Of a DNA stretch of 64,000 bases, positions 36,069 through 43,313 are shown one piece after another; the first letter of the stretch is position 1, and every line of letters starts with the position of its first letter. The position numbers and the translations under genes are program-made. The notes beneath the pieces are model-generated. The model was not told where the DNA came from. It saw only the letters and a list, made by a program, of their open reading frames with translations, and searched no databases. Source of the DNA: CAMLIZ01 sp966212505 (GTDB lineage Bacteria; Pseudomonadota; Gammaproteobacteria; Burkholderiales; Burkholderiaceae_C); NCBI GenBank assembly GCA_966212505.1, contig CBIHRS010000008.1:62001-126000 (forward strand), in the 5' to 3' direction.

Positions 36069-36926
36069 ATGATCGAGCGCCCTCTCGACCTGGATGCCGT
36101 CCAGGCCTTCATCCGCATTGCCGAACTGGGCAGCTTCACGCGGGCGGCGGAGGTGATGCAAACGACGCAAGCCGCGGTGAGCCTGAAGCTGAAGCGGCTC
36201 GAAGAGCGGCTGGGCTGGCGGCTTCTCGAGCGGACGCCTCGGTATGTGCAGCTCTCGACGCGCGGGGCGGCCTTCCTCGAACATGCGCGCGAACTCGTGG
36301 CCGTGCACGACCGGGCGCTTGCCGCCTGCGCCGAACCCCGCCAGCGCCTCACGCTCGGCATCAGCGACCACGTGGCCGGGCCGGAACTGCCTGCGTTGAT
36401 CGCGCGCATGAACGCGCAGGACCCGCAGCTGTTGATCGAGATCCGGATCGGATCGTCGGGCGACCTGCTGCAAAGCTTCGACCGGCGCGAGTTCGATGCG
36501 GTGATCGTCCGCCTGCACGCGGGCCGCAGCGATGGCGAAGTCCTCGCCGAGGAGCAGTTCGGCTGGTTCGCGGCACCGCAATGGCAGCGCCGCTCCGATG
36601 AGCCGCTGCCACTGGCCACGCTCGCCGAGCCGTGTGGCGTGCGGGCAATGGCCGCCCGGCTTCTCGATGCGGCGGGCATTCCGTGGACGGAGATCTTCGT
36701 CGGCGGTGGGGTTGCCGCCGTTGCCGCGGCGGTCACCGCTGGGCTGGGTGTGGCGGCGCTGGCGCCGCGCATGCTGCCGCTGGGCGCTGCGGACGTCGGC
36801 CCCCGGTTCGGGCTTCCGGAACTTCCGCGCCTGCCCGTGCTGCTGCACTCGCGGATCAAGGACGGCCGGCCACGCAACGCCCTCGATGCACTGGCGGCTG
36901 CGTTCAGGAGCGCGGTGCGGGGCTGA
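36069..36926 (+). CDS. LysR-family transcriptional regulator
   Basis: The 285-residue product has an N-terminal winged helix (AVQAFIRIAELGSFTRAAEVM, TQAAVSLKLKRLEERLGWRLLERTPR) and a LysR effector-binding domain (about residues 95-280). It is convergent with the C39-like peptidase pair and divergent from groES, so neither neighbour is an obvious target. The ligand is unknown. Confidence 0.92.
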   Translation: MIERPLDLDAVQAFIRIAELGSFTRAAEVMQTTQAAVSLKLKRLEERLGWRLLERTPRYVQLSTRGAAFLEHARELVAVHDRALAACAEPRQRLTLGISDHVAGPELPALIARMNAQDPQLLIEIRIGSSGDLLQSFDRREFDAVIVRLHAGRSDGEVLAEEQFGWFAAPQWQRRSDEPLPLATLAEPCGVRAMAARLLDAAGIPWTEIFVGGGVAAVAAAVTAGLGVAALAPRMLPLGAADVGPRFGLPELPRLPVLLHSRIKDGRPRNALDALAAAFRSAVRG

Positions 36927-36948
36927 ACCGGGCTGAGGGCGTGAAGCT

Positions 36949-37338
36949 TCAGCCGCCGGGTCGTTGCGCCAGCGGCGCCGAATGCACACGGCCGCGCTGG
37001 TCCACATAGTGTTTCGCCGCTGCGCTGCGCACCTCCCACAGCGGATCCATCATCGACATCGAGATGGTGCTCGGTTGCCAGACCAGTTCTGCGGTGGCGC
37101 CGGGGGGCAATCCGGCCAGGCGAAGGGCCTCTGCGTGCGAAACGGTGACCGGACTCCGCTGTGTCGCAGCCGACGACATCAGCGTGCCGGCGGCGTCGAG
37201 GCACGCCACGTGGCCGCCCACGTGCACGAGCAGGTAGCGTTCGCCCGGCCGGTCCAGCCTGCGAACCTCGTGCGCCACCCCGGGCGTACCGGGCGCAAGC
37301 CCCAGGAGTGTTGCGGCTTGCGCCACCGCGTCGACCAT
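36949..37338 (-). CDS. Small hypothetical protein coupled to the cysteine peptidase
   Basis: The 129-residue product begins MVDAVAQAATLLGLAPGTP and ends in a WEVRSAAAKHYVDQRGRVHS segment. No signal or membrane segment and no recognised family. Its ATG overlaps the stop of the peptidase gene (TGATG), so translation is coupled. That tight pairing suggests a dedicated partner, for example an inhibitor, chaperone or substrate of the peptidase. Confidence 0.65.
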   Translation of the reverse strand: MVDAVAQAATLLGLAPGTPGVAHEVRRLDRPGERYLLVHVGGHVACLDAAGTLMSSAATQRSPVTVSHAEALRLAGLPPGATAELVWQPSTISMSMMDPLWEVRSAAAKHYVDQRGRVHSAPLAQRPGG

Positions 37339-38555
37339 CAGATTCCTTTCAGGTCCAGGGTCAGCGAGGTGAAGACCTCGCCATCGACACGCACGTAGAA
37401 GCGGTGCGCGCCCAGCGTGAACAGATGGAAAGGATAGTACGGCGACAGCGATTCGCGGCACGGCTGCCACACGAGGTGCGGGCAGCGGCACAGCGCCTCC
37501 TTGCGCACCAGCAGGCGGCCTCGGCCGTGGCCGAGCTCGATGCGCCGGCCGGCGATGCGCTTGAAGGCTTCGTCGGCGCTGAGGTAGGGCCGCCCTTCAT
37601 GCCGCTGAGGCAGCAGCACCGATTGCTGGTAGTCGCCGAAGCGGGCGTCGACGCAGACGAAGGCGGCGGCCTCCTTGCGGGCGGCCAGCGGCACCAGGTA
37701 GTAGAAGCTGTCGAGCCGGTCGAGGCGCTGCACGAGCAGCGGCTCGGCGGGGCGCGCCTGCTTCAGCGCGCGGCTCCATTCCTTGCGGTCGCGCAGCCCG
37801 TGCGCCTCGAGGCCTGCAAGCGCCAGATCGGCTGCGCGCTTGGTGCCGAGCAGTTCCCGTCCGTCGGCCACGCGCCGGCGTGGCGCCTGGCGGGCGCCGC
37901 CCGGTTCGGCAGGCGGCTCGGGGTCGCAGACCGCCACGAACTTGCCGTTCCAGTAGCCGCCCGGCACACCCGTCATGTAGGTGGACTGCCAGGTGGCGTA
38001 GGTGATGTGCTCGTTGGCGATGCCGCGGTCGCCGCCGCTGCCGCAGCCGTCTCCCGCGCTGTGCAGTGGGGGAGGTGCGGAGGCCGGTGTGTAGAAGCTG
38101 GGCGTCGGCGGCCAGGGGTTGTTCACATCGAAGGCCTCGATGCTGTAGCTGTTGTCGGCCGAGCTGGCCGGGTGCGCGCTCGCGGTATAGCCGCGCACCA
38201 CGATCCAGTGCGCCCAGCCGTAGACCAGCGCGATCGGCGCGACCTCGTAGTGGTGGATCGTCCAGCACAGCTTGCGCGACAGCGAGTCTTCGGAGCCGAG
38301 CGCGAACAGCGCGAAGTAGTTGTGGAACGAGGCGGGCCGCCGGTCGTTCATCGTCCACTGCAGGCCATCGGGGCCGGTGGCCCAGCTGACGCCGGCGTCC
38401 AGCGTGCTGTGGCTGTGGTTGTCGGCGTACAGGTCATCCTGATCGAGGAGCCCTGCGCCGATGGTTTCGAGGACCATCTGTGCGCAGGCTGCGCCGCAGT
38501 AGTAGTCGGTGTCCTGCTGGTGATGTTGCACTGCGAGGTTTTCGCTGACGGACAT
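37338..38555 (-). CDS. C39/papain-like cysteine peptidase domain protein
   Basis: The 405-residue product starts with a peptidase fold. QQDTDYYCGAACAQMVLE places the catalytic Cys at residue 20, YGWAHWIVVRGY places His116, and AFDVNNPWP supplies the Asp/Asn (143-145). This is the C39-like/papain-like arrangement. The C-terminal half (about 200-405) is unrecognised. No signal peptide is present, so it is cytosolic or exported by another route. A strong AGGAGG site precedes the ATG. It forms a two-gene unit with the coupled 129-residue protein. Papain-like proteins of this kind are often bacterial effectors or peptide-processing enzymes; which applies here is not shown. Confidence 0.7.
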   Translation of the reverse strand: MSVSENLAVQHHQQDTDYYCGAACAQMVLETIGAGLLDQDDLYADNHSHSTLDAGVSWATGPDGLQWTMNDRRPASFHNYFALFALGSEDSLSRKLCWTIHHYEVAPIALVYGWAHWIVVRGYTASAHPASSADNSYSIEAFDVNNPWPPTPSFYTPASAPPPLHSAGDGCGSGGDRGIANEHITYATWQSTYMTGVPGGYWNGKFVAVCDPEPPAEPGGARQAPRRRVADGRELLGTKRAADLALAGLEAHGLRDRKEWSRALKQARPAEPLLVQRLDRLDSFYYLVPLAARKEAAAFVCVDARFGDYQQSVLLPQRHEGRPYLSADEAFKRIAGRRIELGHGRGRLLVRKEALCRCPHLVWQPCRESLSPYYPFHLFTLGAHRFYVRVDGEVFTSLTLDLKGI

Positions 38556-38646
38556 GCTGCCTCCTGGGGTGTGAAGTCAGAAGAGGGTAGGCGCTGCCCG
38601 GTCATCTGTCGTCCTCAGCATCGAGGACGAGCGTTGTCGGCCATCA

Positions 38647-38672
38647 AAAGGAAAGGGCGCCCGAAGGCGCCC
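38647..38672 (-). terminator. Terminator of the leftward tRNA unit
   Basis: GGGCGCC, loop, GGCGCCC (38655-38672) is followed leftward by TTTCCTTTT. It lies 23 bp past tRNA-Lys and closes the tRNA unit that starts at the promoter near 39800. Confidence 0.8.
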
Positions 38673-38694
38673 AAGAGATCCATGGCTTGGTTGG

Positions 38695-38765
38695 TGCGGA
38701 CGCAGGGGATCGAACCCTGACCTGCCGGTTAAAAGCCGGCTGCTCTACCCTTGAGCTACACCCGC
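38695..38765 (-). tRNA. tRNA-Lys (anticodon TTT)
   Basis: 71 nt with complete cloverleaf: acceptor GCGGGTG/CGTCCGC, D-stem GCTC/GAGC, anticodon arm GCCGG-CTTTTAA-CCGGC, T-arm CAGGG-TTCGATC-CCCTG, discriminator A and an encoded CCA. It is the last tRNA of the leftward unit and looks the most regular. Confidence 0.93.
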
Positions 38766-38786
38766 ATGCGATGGCGATATGACTGG

Positions 38787-38858
38787 TGGTCCGAGGTGGG
38801 AACGATCCACCGGCCTGAGCCTTATGAGGGCTCTGCTCTGCCACTGAGCTATCGGACC
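38787..38858 (-). tRNA. tRNA-Met (anticodon CAT)
   Basis: 72 nt: acceptor GGTCCGA/TCGGACC, D-stem GCTC/GAGC, anticodon arm GAGCC-CTCATAA-GGCTC, T-stem GGTGG/CCACC, CCA encoded. The T-loop reads ATCGTTC instead of the near-invariant TTCGANN, with the bases at positions 54 and 58 swapped (A and T). CAT could also be read as the isoleucine-2 type if modified. Confidence 0.82.
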
Positions 38859-38868
38859 TGATCGTGGC

Positions 38869-39114
38869 TCACGTGCGGAAGTAGTCATCGCGCAGCGAAC
38901 CGTCGAAAGCAGCCGCTGCGCATGCAGCAGCGCTTGAAAGCTCCTGCCGGATTGGCAGGGGCAGGGATCGTTGCGACCGAGTTTCTCGTGCAGGTGCTTG
39001 TCGCCATGCACGACGCGGTCGCCGCGCTTGACCCTGGCTTCAGATGGGAAGCCCTTGCGGCGCTTGCTCGTCACCTCGAAAGCAGAACACGTGGGCTCGC
39101 TGATGGTTCTTCAT
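38869..39114 (-). pseudogene. SEC-C zinc-motif small protein, frame broken at three TTTC sites
   Basis: An ATG at 39114 follows a near-perfect ribosome binding site. The conserved product (about 80 residues) can be read only if one base is skipped at three places, each in the context GCTTTC (39081-39078, 38939-38936, 38908-38905). The composite then has SEC-C hallmarks: VKRGDRVVHGDKHLHEKLG, then GRNDPCPCQSGRSF, then KRCCMRSGCF, ending DDYFRT. SEC-C motifs bind zinc and occur in SecA and in small proteins. Unshifted, translation stops after 24 codons. It could be a true pseudogene or a case of repeated +1 slippage of tRNA-Phe from TTT to TTC before a slow codon (CGA, CAA, CGA). It lies between tRNA-His and tRNA-Met. 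Confidence 0.6.
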
Positions 39115-39117
39115 GAC

Positions 39118-39126
39118 AACCTCCTT
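39118..39126 (-). promoter_or_regulatory. Strong ribosome binding site of the SEC-C ORF
   Basis: CAAGGAGGT on the leftward strand ends a few bases before the ATG at 39114. It is a near-complete match to the anti-Shine-Dalgarno sequence and argues that the broken ORF was recently, or still is, translated. Confidence 0.75.
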
Positions 39127-39158
39127 GTCGTCGGCTTTGATGGATCGATGCGCTGAGG

Positions 39159-39229
39159 GGTGACCGGTCGGAGTCGAACCGACATCAGCGGGACCACAAC
39201 CCACGGCTCTGCCATTGAGCTACGGCCAC
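39159..39229 (-). tRNA. tRNA-His (anticodon GTG)
   Basis: 71 nt: acceptor GTGGCCG/CGGTCAC, anticodon arm GTGGG-TTGTGGT-CCCGC, T-arm GTCGG-TTCGACT-CCGAC, discriminator C73. The base before position 1 is T, so the G-1 normally encoded for histidine tRNA is absent, and the 3' end is followed by CCT rather than CCA. These are departures from typical bacterial tRNA-His. Confidence 0.85.
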
Positions 39230-39254
39230 ACCTCAGCGCACGTCAGATGATTGG

Positions 39255-39326
39255 CGGGCACGCACGGAATCGAACCGCGGCCACCGGGTTTGGAGTCCGG
39301 TGCTCTGCCAACTGAGCTACATGCCC
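39255..39326 (-). tRNA. tRNA-Trp (anticodon CCA)
   Basis: 72 nt: acceptor GGGCATG/CGTGCCC, D-arm GCTC/GAGC, anticodon arm CCGGA-CTCCAAA-CCCGG with an A-C mismatch at positions 31-39, T-arm CGCGG-TTCGATT-CCGTG, discriminator G, CCA encoded. Confidence 0.9.
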
Positions 39327-39336
39327 TGTGAACTGG

Positions 39337-39409
39337 CGCCCCGTGCGGGATTCGAACCCGCGGCTTCCGACTAGACAGGCCGGCACTCTGGCCACTGAGT
39401 TAACGGAGC
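39337..39409 (-). tRNA. tRNA-Asp (anticodon GTC), unusual
   Basis: 73 nt: acceptor GCTCCGT/ACGGGGC, D-stem ACTC/GAGT, anticodon arm CCGGC-CTGTCTA-GTCGG, T-arm GCGGG-TTCGAAT-CCCGC, discriminator G, CCA encoded. The base after the anticodon (position 37) is T where a purine is near-universal, and the acceptor stem differs from the usual GGAGCGG-type tRNA-Asp. Confidence 0.82.
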
Positions 39410-39416
39410 GTGTTGG

Positions 39417-39490
39417 TGCCCACGGCGACGTTTCGAACGCGCGACCTGCCGCTTACAAGGCGGCTGCTCTTCCTGCTGAGCTACGCGGGC
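39417..39490 (-). tRNA. tRNA-Thr (anticodon TGT), T-stem bulged
   Basis: 74 nt: acceptor GCCCGCG/CGTGGGC, D-stem GCTC/GAGC, anticodon arm GCCGC-CTTGTAA-GCGGC, discriminator A, CCA encoded. The T-stem GCGCG pairs with CGTCGC only if one T is bulged, so the T-arm carries a one-base insertion. It is the first tRNA in the unit, 4 bp before the Asp CCA. Confidence 0.82.
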
Positions 39491-39508
39491 AGTGGTTAGG
39501 AAAAGAAC

Positions 39509-39540
39509 GAGGCCCGGATCCTTTTCGGAATCCGGGCCTC
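39509..39540 (-). terminator. Strong hairpin between the 51-codon ORF and the tRNAs
   Basis: A perfect 11-bp stem (GAGGCCCGGAT with ATCCGGGCCTC) with a ten-base loop is followed leftward by TTCTTTTCC. It lies 30 bp after the small ORF's stop and 19 bp before tRNA-Thr. It could be a terminator, an attenuator, or a processing site. Confidence 0.65.
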
Positions 39541-39570
39541 GATGGAGAAATCGAGTGTGAAGGTCAGCGC

Positions 39571-39726
39571 CTATGCGCCTCCCTTGCCCGGGTGCATCCG
39601 ATCCTTTTCTCGGAGCGAATGCGGTTCATGTTTCGAGACCACGACCATCGCATCGGCCGCCAGCGCGAACGCACACCAGCCCGAAACGGGCAGCGAGCGC
39701 TTGGCGATGTGGCGTTGCGTGTTCAC
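39571..39726 (-). CDS. Possible 51-residue leader ORF of the tRNA unit
   Basis: A GTG at 39726 has a GAAGGACC ribosome binding site at good spacing. The product has 51 residues, basic, beginning MNTQRHIAKRSLPVSGW and ending RMHPGKGGA. I recognise no family. It sits between the promoter near 39800 and a strong hairpin at 39509-39540. It may be a leader peptide or a small accessory gene of the tRNA unit. Confidence 0.4.
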   Translation of the reverse strand: MNTQRHIAKRSLPVSGWCAFALAADAMVVVSKHEPHSLREKDRMHPGKGGA

Positions 39727-39794
39727 GATGGTCCTTCGGATGGCTGTCTGCGTTGAATCTTGTCGTCGCGTGCTGATCAGCAGCGACGGGATGG

Positions 39795-39823
39795 ACTGTA
39801 AAGACTCTTTACTTTCTAGTCAA
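39795..39823 (-). promoter_or_regulatory. Sigma-70-like promoter of the tRNA unit
   Basis: On the leftward strand TTGACT (39823-39818) is followed after 17 bp by TACAGT (39800-39795). The spacer contains the palindrome AAAGAGTCTTT, a possible operator. The surrounding 60 bp are AT-rich against the high-GC background. Confidence 0.65.
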
Positions 39824-39839
39824 GCGTTTTTCTTTGTGG

Positions 39840-40208
39840 TCAGAACAGGCGGCACATCAAGTACTGGCCCGACCATTCGTAGGCCAGGCACCAGACACCG
39901 GCCGTCAACAGGAACAGCCCCGCTGCAATGAGCACACGCTTCCACACAGCCATGTCCAGCCGCGGCGCGAAGGGCAGGGCCAGCATGACGAGCAGCGTCG
40001 CCAGGCCCACCCAGATGTAGAGGTCTCCTCCACCATCGCACGAATGCTCGTTGCCGACCATGAAGGCCAGCACGATGAGTGTGGTGTAGACCGCGAGCGG
40101 TGTCAGAACCAGGAGGCGCGTTCTCCGCCCCAGGCGCATTTCTTCGGCCATCACGTGGCGCGCCTCCTGGCGCACGATCGGTATTGCAATGGCGGACGAT
40201 TCTGTCAT
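39840..40208 (-). CDS. Hypothetical small membrane protein
   Basis: The product has up to 122 residues with three hydrophobic helices (LLVLTPLAVYTTLIVLAFMV; LYIWVGLATLLVMLALPF; VLIAAGLFLLTAGVWCLAY) and a short C-terminus. An internal start at 40151-40154 (MAEEMRLGRR) has the better AGGAGG site, so the true protein may be about 103 residues. No family is recognised. It is divergent from the ABC exporter genes, and the promoter of the tRNA unit lies just past its end. Confidence 0.6.
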   Translation of the reverse strand: MTESSAIAIPIVRQEARHVMAEEMRLGRRTRLLVLTPLAVYTTLIVLAFMVGNEHSCDGGGDLYIWVGLATLLVMLALPFAPRLDMAVWKRVLIAAGLFLLTAGVWCLAYEWSGQYLMCRLF

Positions 40209-40291
40209 CGCACACGGGGCGAATCCGTACGCCGAGAGGGGAAGATCTCCCGCGCCTGCACCGCCGCCGGAGCGCCGCTATGCTCGCGCGC

Positions 40292-41214
<923 letters not shown>

Positions 41215-41218
<4 letters not shown>

Positions 41219-41976
41219 ACCTGCACGCAATCCGCGCGATCTACCGCTTCGAGATGGCGCGCACCTGGCGCACGCTGATGCAGAGCATCATCTCGCCGGT
41301 GATCTCGACCTCGTTGTACTTCATCGTCTTCGGCGCGGCCATTGGCTCGCGCATCCAGCAGGTCGAAGGCATCAGCTACGGCTCGTTCATCGTGCCGGGC
41401 CTGGTGATGCTGTCGCTGCTGACGCAGAGCATCTCCAACGCGTCGTTCGGCATCTACTTTCCCAAGTTCACCGGCACGATCTACGAGCTGCTGTCGGCGC
41501 CGGTCTCCACGCTGGAGATCGTGATCAGCTATGTCGGTGCAGCGGCCACCAAGTCGATCATGCTCGGGGCGATCATCCTGCTCACCGCCGGCCTGTTCGT
41601 GCCGCTGCAGGTGGAGCATCCGTTCTGGATGCTGCTGTTCCTGGTGCTCACCTCGGTGACCTTCAGCCTCATCGGCTTCATCATCGGCATCTGGGCCGAC
41701 GGCTTCGAGAAGCTGCAGGTGGTGCCGCTGCTGATCGTGACGCCGCTGACCTTCCTGGGTGGCAGTTTCTACTCCATCCAGATGCTGCCGCCGTTCTGGC
41801 ACACGGTGGCGCTGTTCAATCCGGTGGTGTACCTGATCAGCGGCTTCCGCTGGAGCTTCTATGGCCTGGCCGACGTCAGCCTGGCGCTGAGCCTGGGGAT
41901 GACGCTGGCCTTCCTGGCCGCGTCATTGGCCATCGTGGCGTGGATCTTCCGCACCGGCTATCGCCTGAAGCAATAG
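41215..41976 (+). CDS. ABC-2 type exporter permease
   Basis: The 253-residue membrane protein has about six helices and the ABC-2 signature (SFIVPGLVMLSLLTQSISNASFGI, then PLTFLGGSFYSIQMLPPFW). It forms an exporter with the ATPase encoded just upstream and is translationally coupled to it. The substrate is unknown. Confidence 0.92.
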
Positions 41977-41986
41977 GCGCGCGGGA

Positions 41987-42454
41987 TCAGGCGTAGTCGA
42001 GCGGCAGCGCGGTGGTGAACTTGATCTCCTCCATCGCGAAGCTGGAGCTCACGTCGAACAGGTCGGAGCCGCGGATCAGGCGCTTGTACACCGCGTCGTA
42101 GGCGCCGATGCTCGGCACCACCACGCGCAGCAGGTAGTCCACGTCGCCGCTCATCCGGTAGAACTCCACCACCTCGGGGATCGCGGTCACGGCCTTGTGG
42201 AAGCGCTCGAACCACGCCTGGCTGTGCTGGTTGGTCTTGACCGCGACGAACACGGTCACGCCGAGGTTCAGCTTGGTGGGGTCGAGCAGCGTCACCTGCT
42301 TGGTGATCACGCCGTCTTCCTTGAGGCGCTGCACGCGGCGCCAGCAGGGCGTGGGCGAGAGGTTCACCGCCTCCGCCAGCTTCGCCATCGGGATCTCCGC
42401 GTCCTCCTGCAGCAGCCTGAGGATCGCCCGGTCGGTTGCGTCGAGTGATTTCAT
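41987..42454 (-). CDS. Lrp/AsnC-family transcriptional regulator
   Basis: The 155-residue product has an N-terminal helix-turn-helix (ATDRAILRLLQEDAEIPMAKLAEAVNLSPTPCWRRVQRL) and an Lrp-type ligand-binding RAM domain (VEFYRMSGDVDYLLRVVVPS). Lrp-family proteins sense amino acids. It is divergent from the racemase and peptide-transport operon, which it most likely controls, probably with an amino acid made or freed by that system. Confidence 0.93.
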   Translation of the reverse strand: MKSLDATDRAILRLLQEDAEIPMAKLAEAVNLSPTPCWRRVQRLKEDGVITKQVTLLDPTKLNLGVTVFVAVKTNQHSQAWFERFHKAVTAIPEVVEFYRMSGDVDYLLRVVVPSIGAYDAVYKRLIRGSDLFDVSSSFAMEEIKFTTALPLDYA

Positions 42455-42581
42455 GTCGTGATTCTGATTGAAGTGAGCATGGATTTGCTCGTTTCACGAA
42501 AACGGTGCATGAAATTGCGAGCAAATGTCGCGAATGCGTCGGCAAACTTCCTCCCCATCGAACCATCACTTGGGGATAGCA

Positions 42582-43274
42582 ATGAAGACCATCGGACTGA
42601 TCGGCGGCATGAGCTGGGAGTCGACGACGCTCTACTACCAGACCATCAACCGCGAGGTGCAGCGCCGCCTCGGCGGCCTGCACTCGGCGCCGTTCCACCT
42701 GATCAGCCTCGACTTCGAGGACATCGCCTCGCGCCAGCGCCAGCAGGATTGGGACGGCATGGGCCGCATCCTGGCCGATGCGGCACGCCGCCTCGAGGAA
42801 GGGGGCGCCGACTGCGTGCTGATCGGCACCAACACCATGCACCGCGTCGCGCCGCAGGTGCAGTCGGCCATCGGCGTGCCGCTGCTGCACATCGCCGAGG
42901 TCACCGCGCAGGCCATCCTCGCGCAGGGGCTGGACAAGGTGGGCCTGCTGGGCACGCGCTTCACGATGGAGCAGCCCTTCTACGTCGACCACCTGGCGCA
43001 GCGCGGCGTCGAATGCCTGGTGCCTGATGAACTGGCGCGTGCCGAGGTGCACCGCATCATCTTCGAGGAGCTGTGCAAGGGCCAGTTCAACGACGGCTCG
43101 CGCCGTGCGCTGCAGGAGATCTGCGGCGAGCTTGCCAGCCGCGGCGCGCAGGGCGTGGTGCTCGGCTGCACCGAGCTGCCGTTGATCCTCAGCAGCGGCG
43201 ACATCCCGCAGCCTCTCTTCGACACCACCGCGCTGCATGCGCTGGCAGCGGTGGACTTCGCGCTCGCGAGCTGA
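42582..43274 (+). CDS. Aspartate/glutamate racemase family protein (YgeA-like)
   Basis: The 230-residue product interconverts L- and D- forms of acidic amino acids or related compounds by two-base catalysis. The N-terminus MKTIGLIGGMSWESTTLYYQ is typical. One catalytic position is Thr83 (IGTNTMH) and the other Cys196 (LGCTELP); the Thr/Cys pair resembles the E. coli L-aspartate/glutamate racemase (EcL-DER, YgeA), so racemisation or a one-sided reaction is possible. It heads the operon divergent from the Lrp regulator, so it may process the amino acid released after import. Confidence 0.9.
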   Translation: MKTIGLIGGMSWESTTLYYQTINREVQRRLGGLHSAPFHLISLDFEDIASRQRQQDWDGMGRILADAARRLEEGGADCVLIGTNTMHRVAPQVQSAIGVPLLHIAEVTAQAILAQGLDKVGLLGTRFTMEQPFYVDHLAQRGVECLVPDELARAEVHRIIFEELCKGQFNDGSRRALQEICGELASRGAQGVVLGCTELPLILSSGDIPQPLFDTTALHALAAVDFALAS

Positions 43275-43313
43275 CCCGCTCGCCATTCCAACCCCTCCAC
43301 GCCGGAGACAACC

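Noticed and set aside
38745..39074. A single uninterrupted 109-residue minus-strand ORF in the tRNA array as the true SEC-C gene
   Set aside because: It has the GRNDPCPC motif but lacks the second cysteine pair and runs through tRNA-Met; its own ATG has no ribosome binding site, while the upstream ATG at 39114 has a strong one.
39328..39756. Plus-strand ORF across tRNA-Trp, tRNA-Asp and tRNA-Thr
   Set aside because: It is the complement of three tRNA genes and a short minus-strand ORF.
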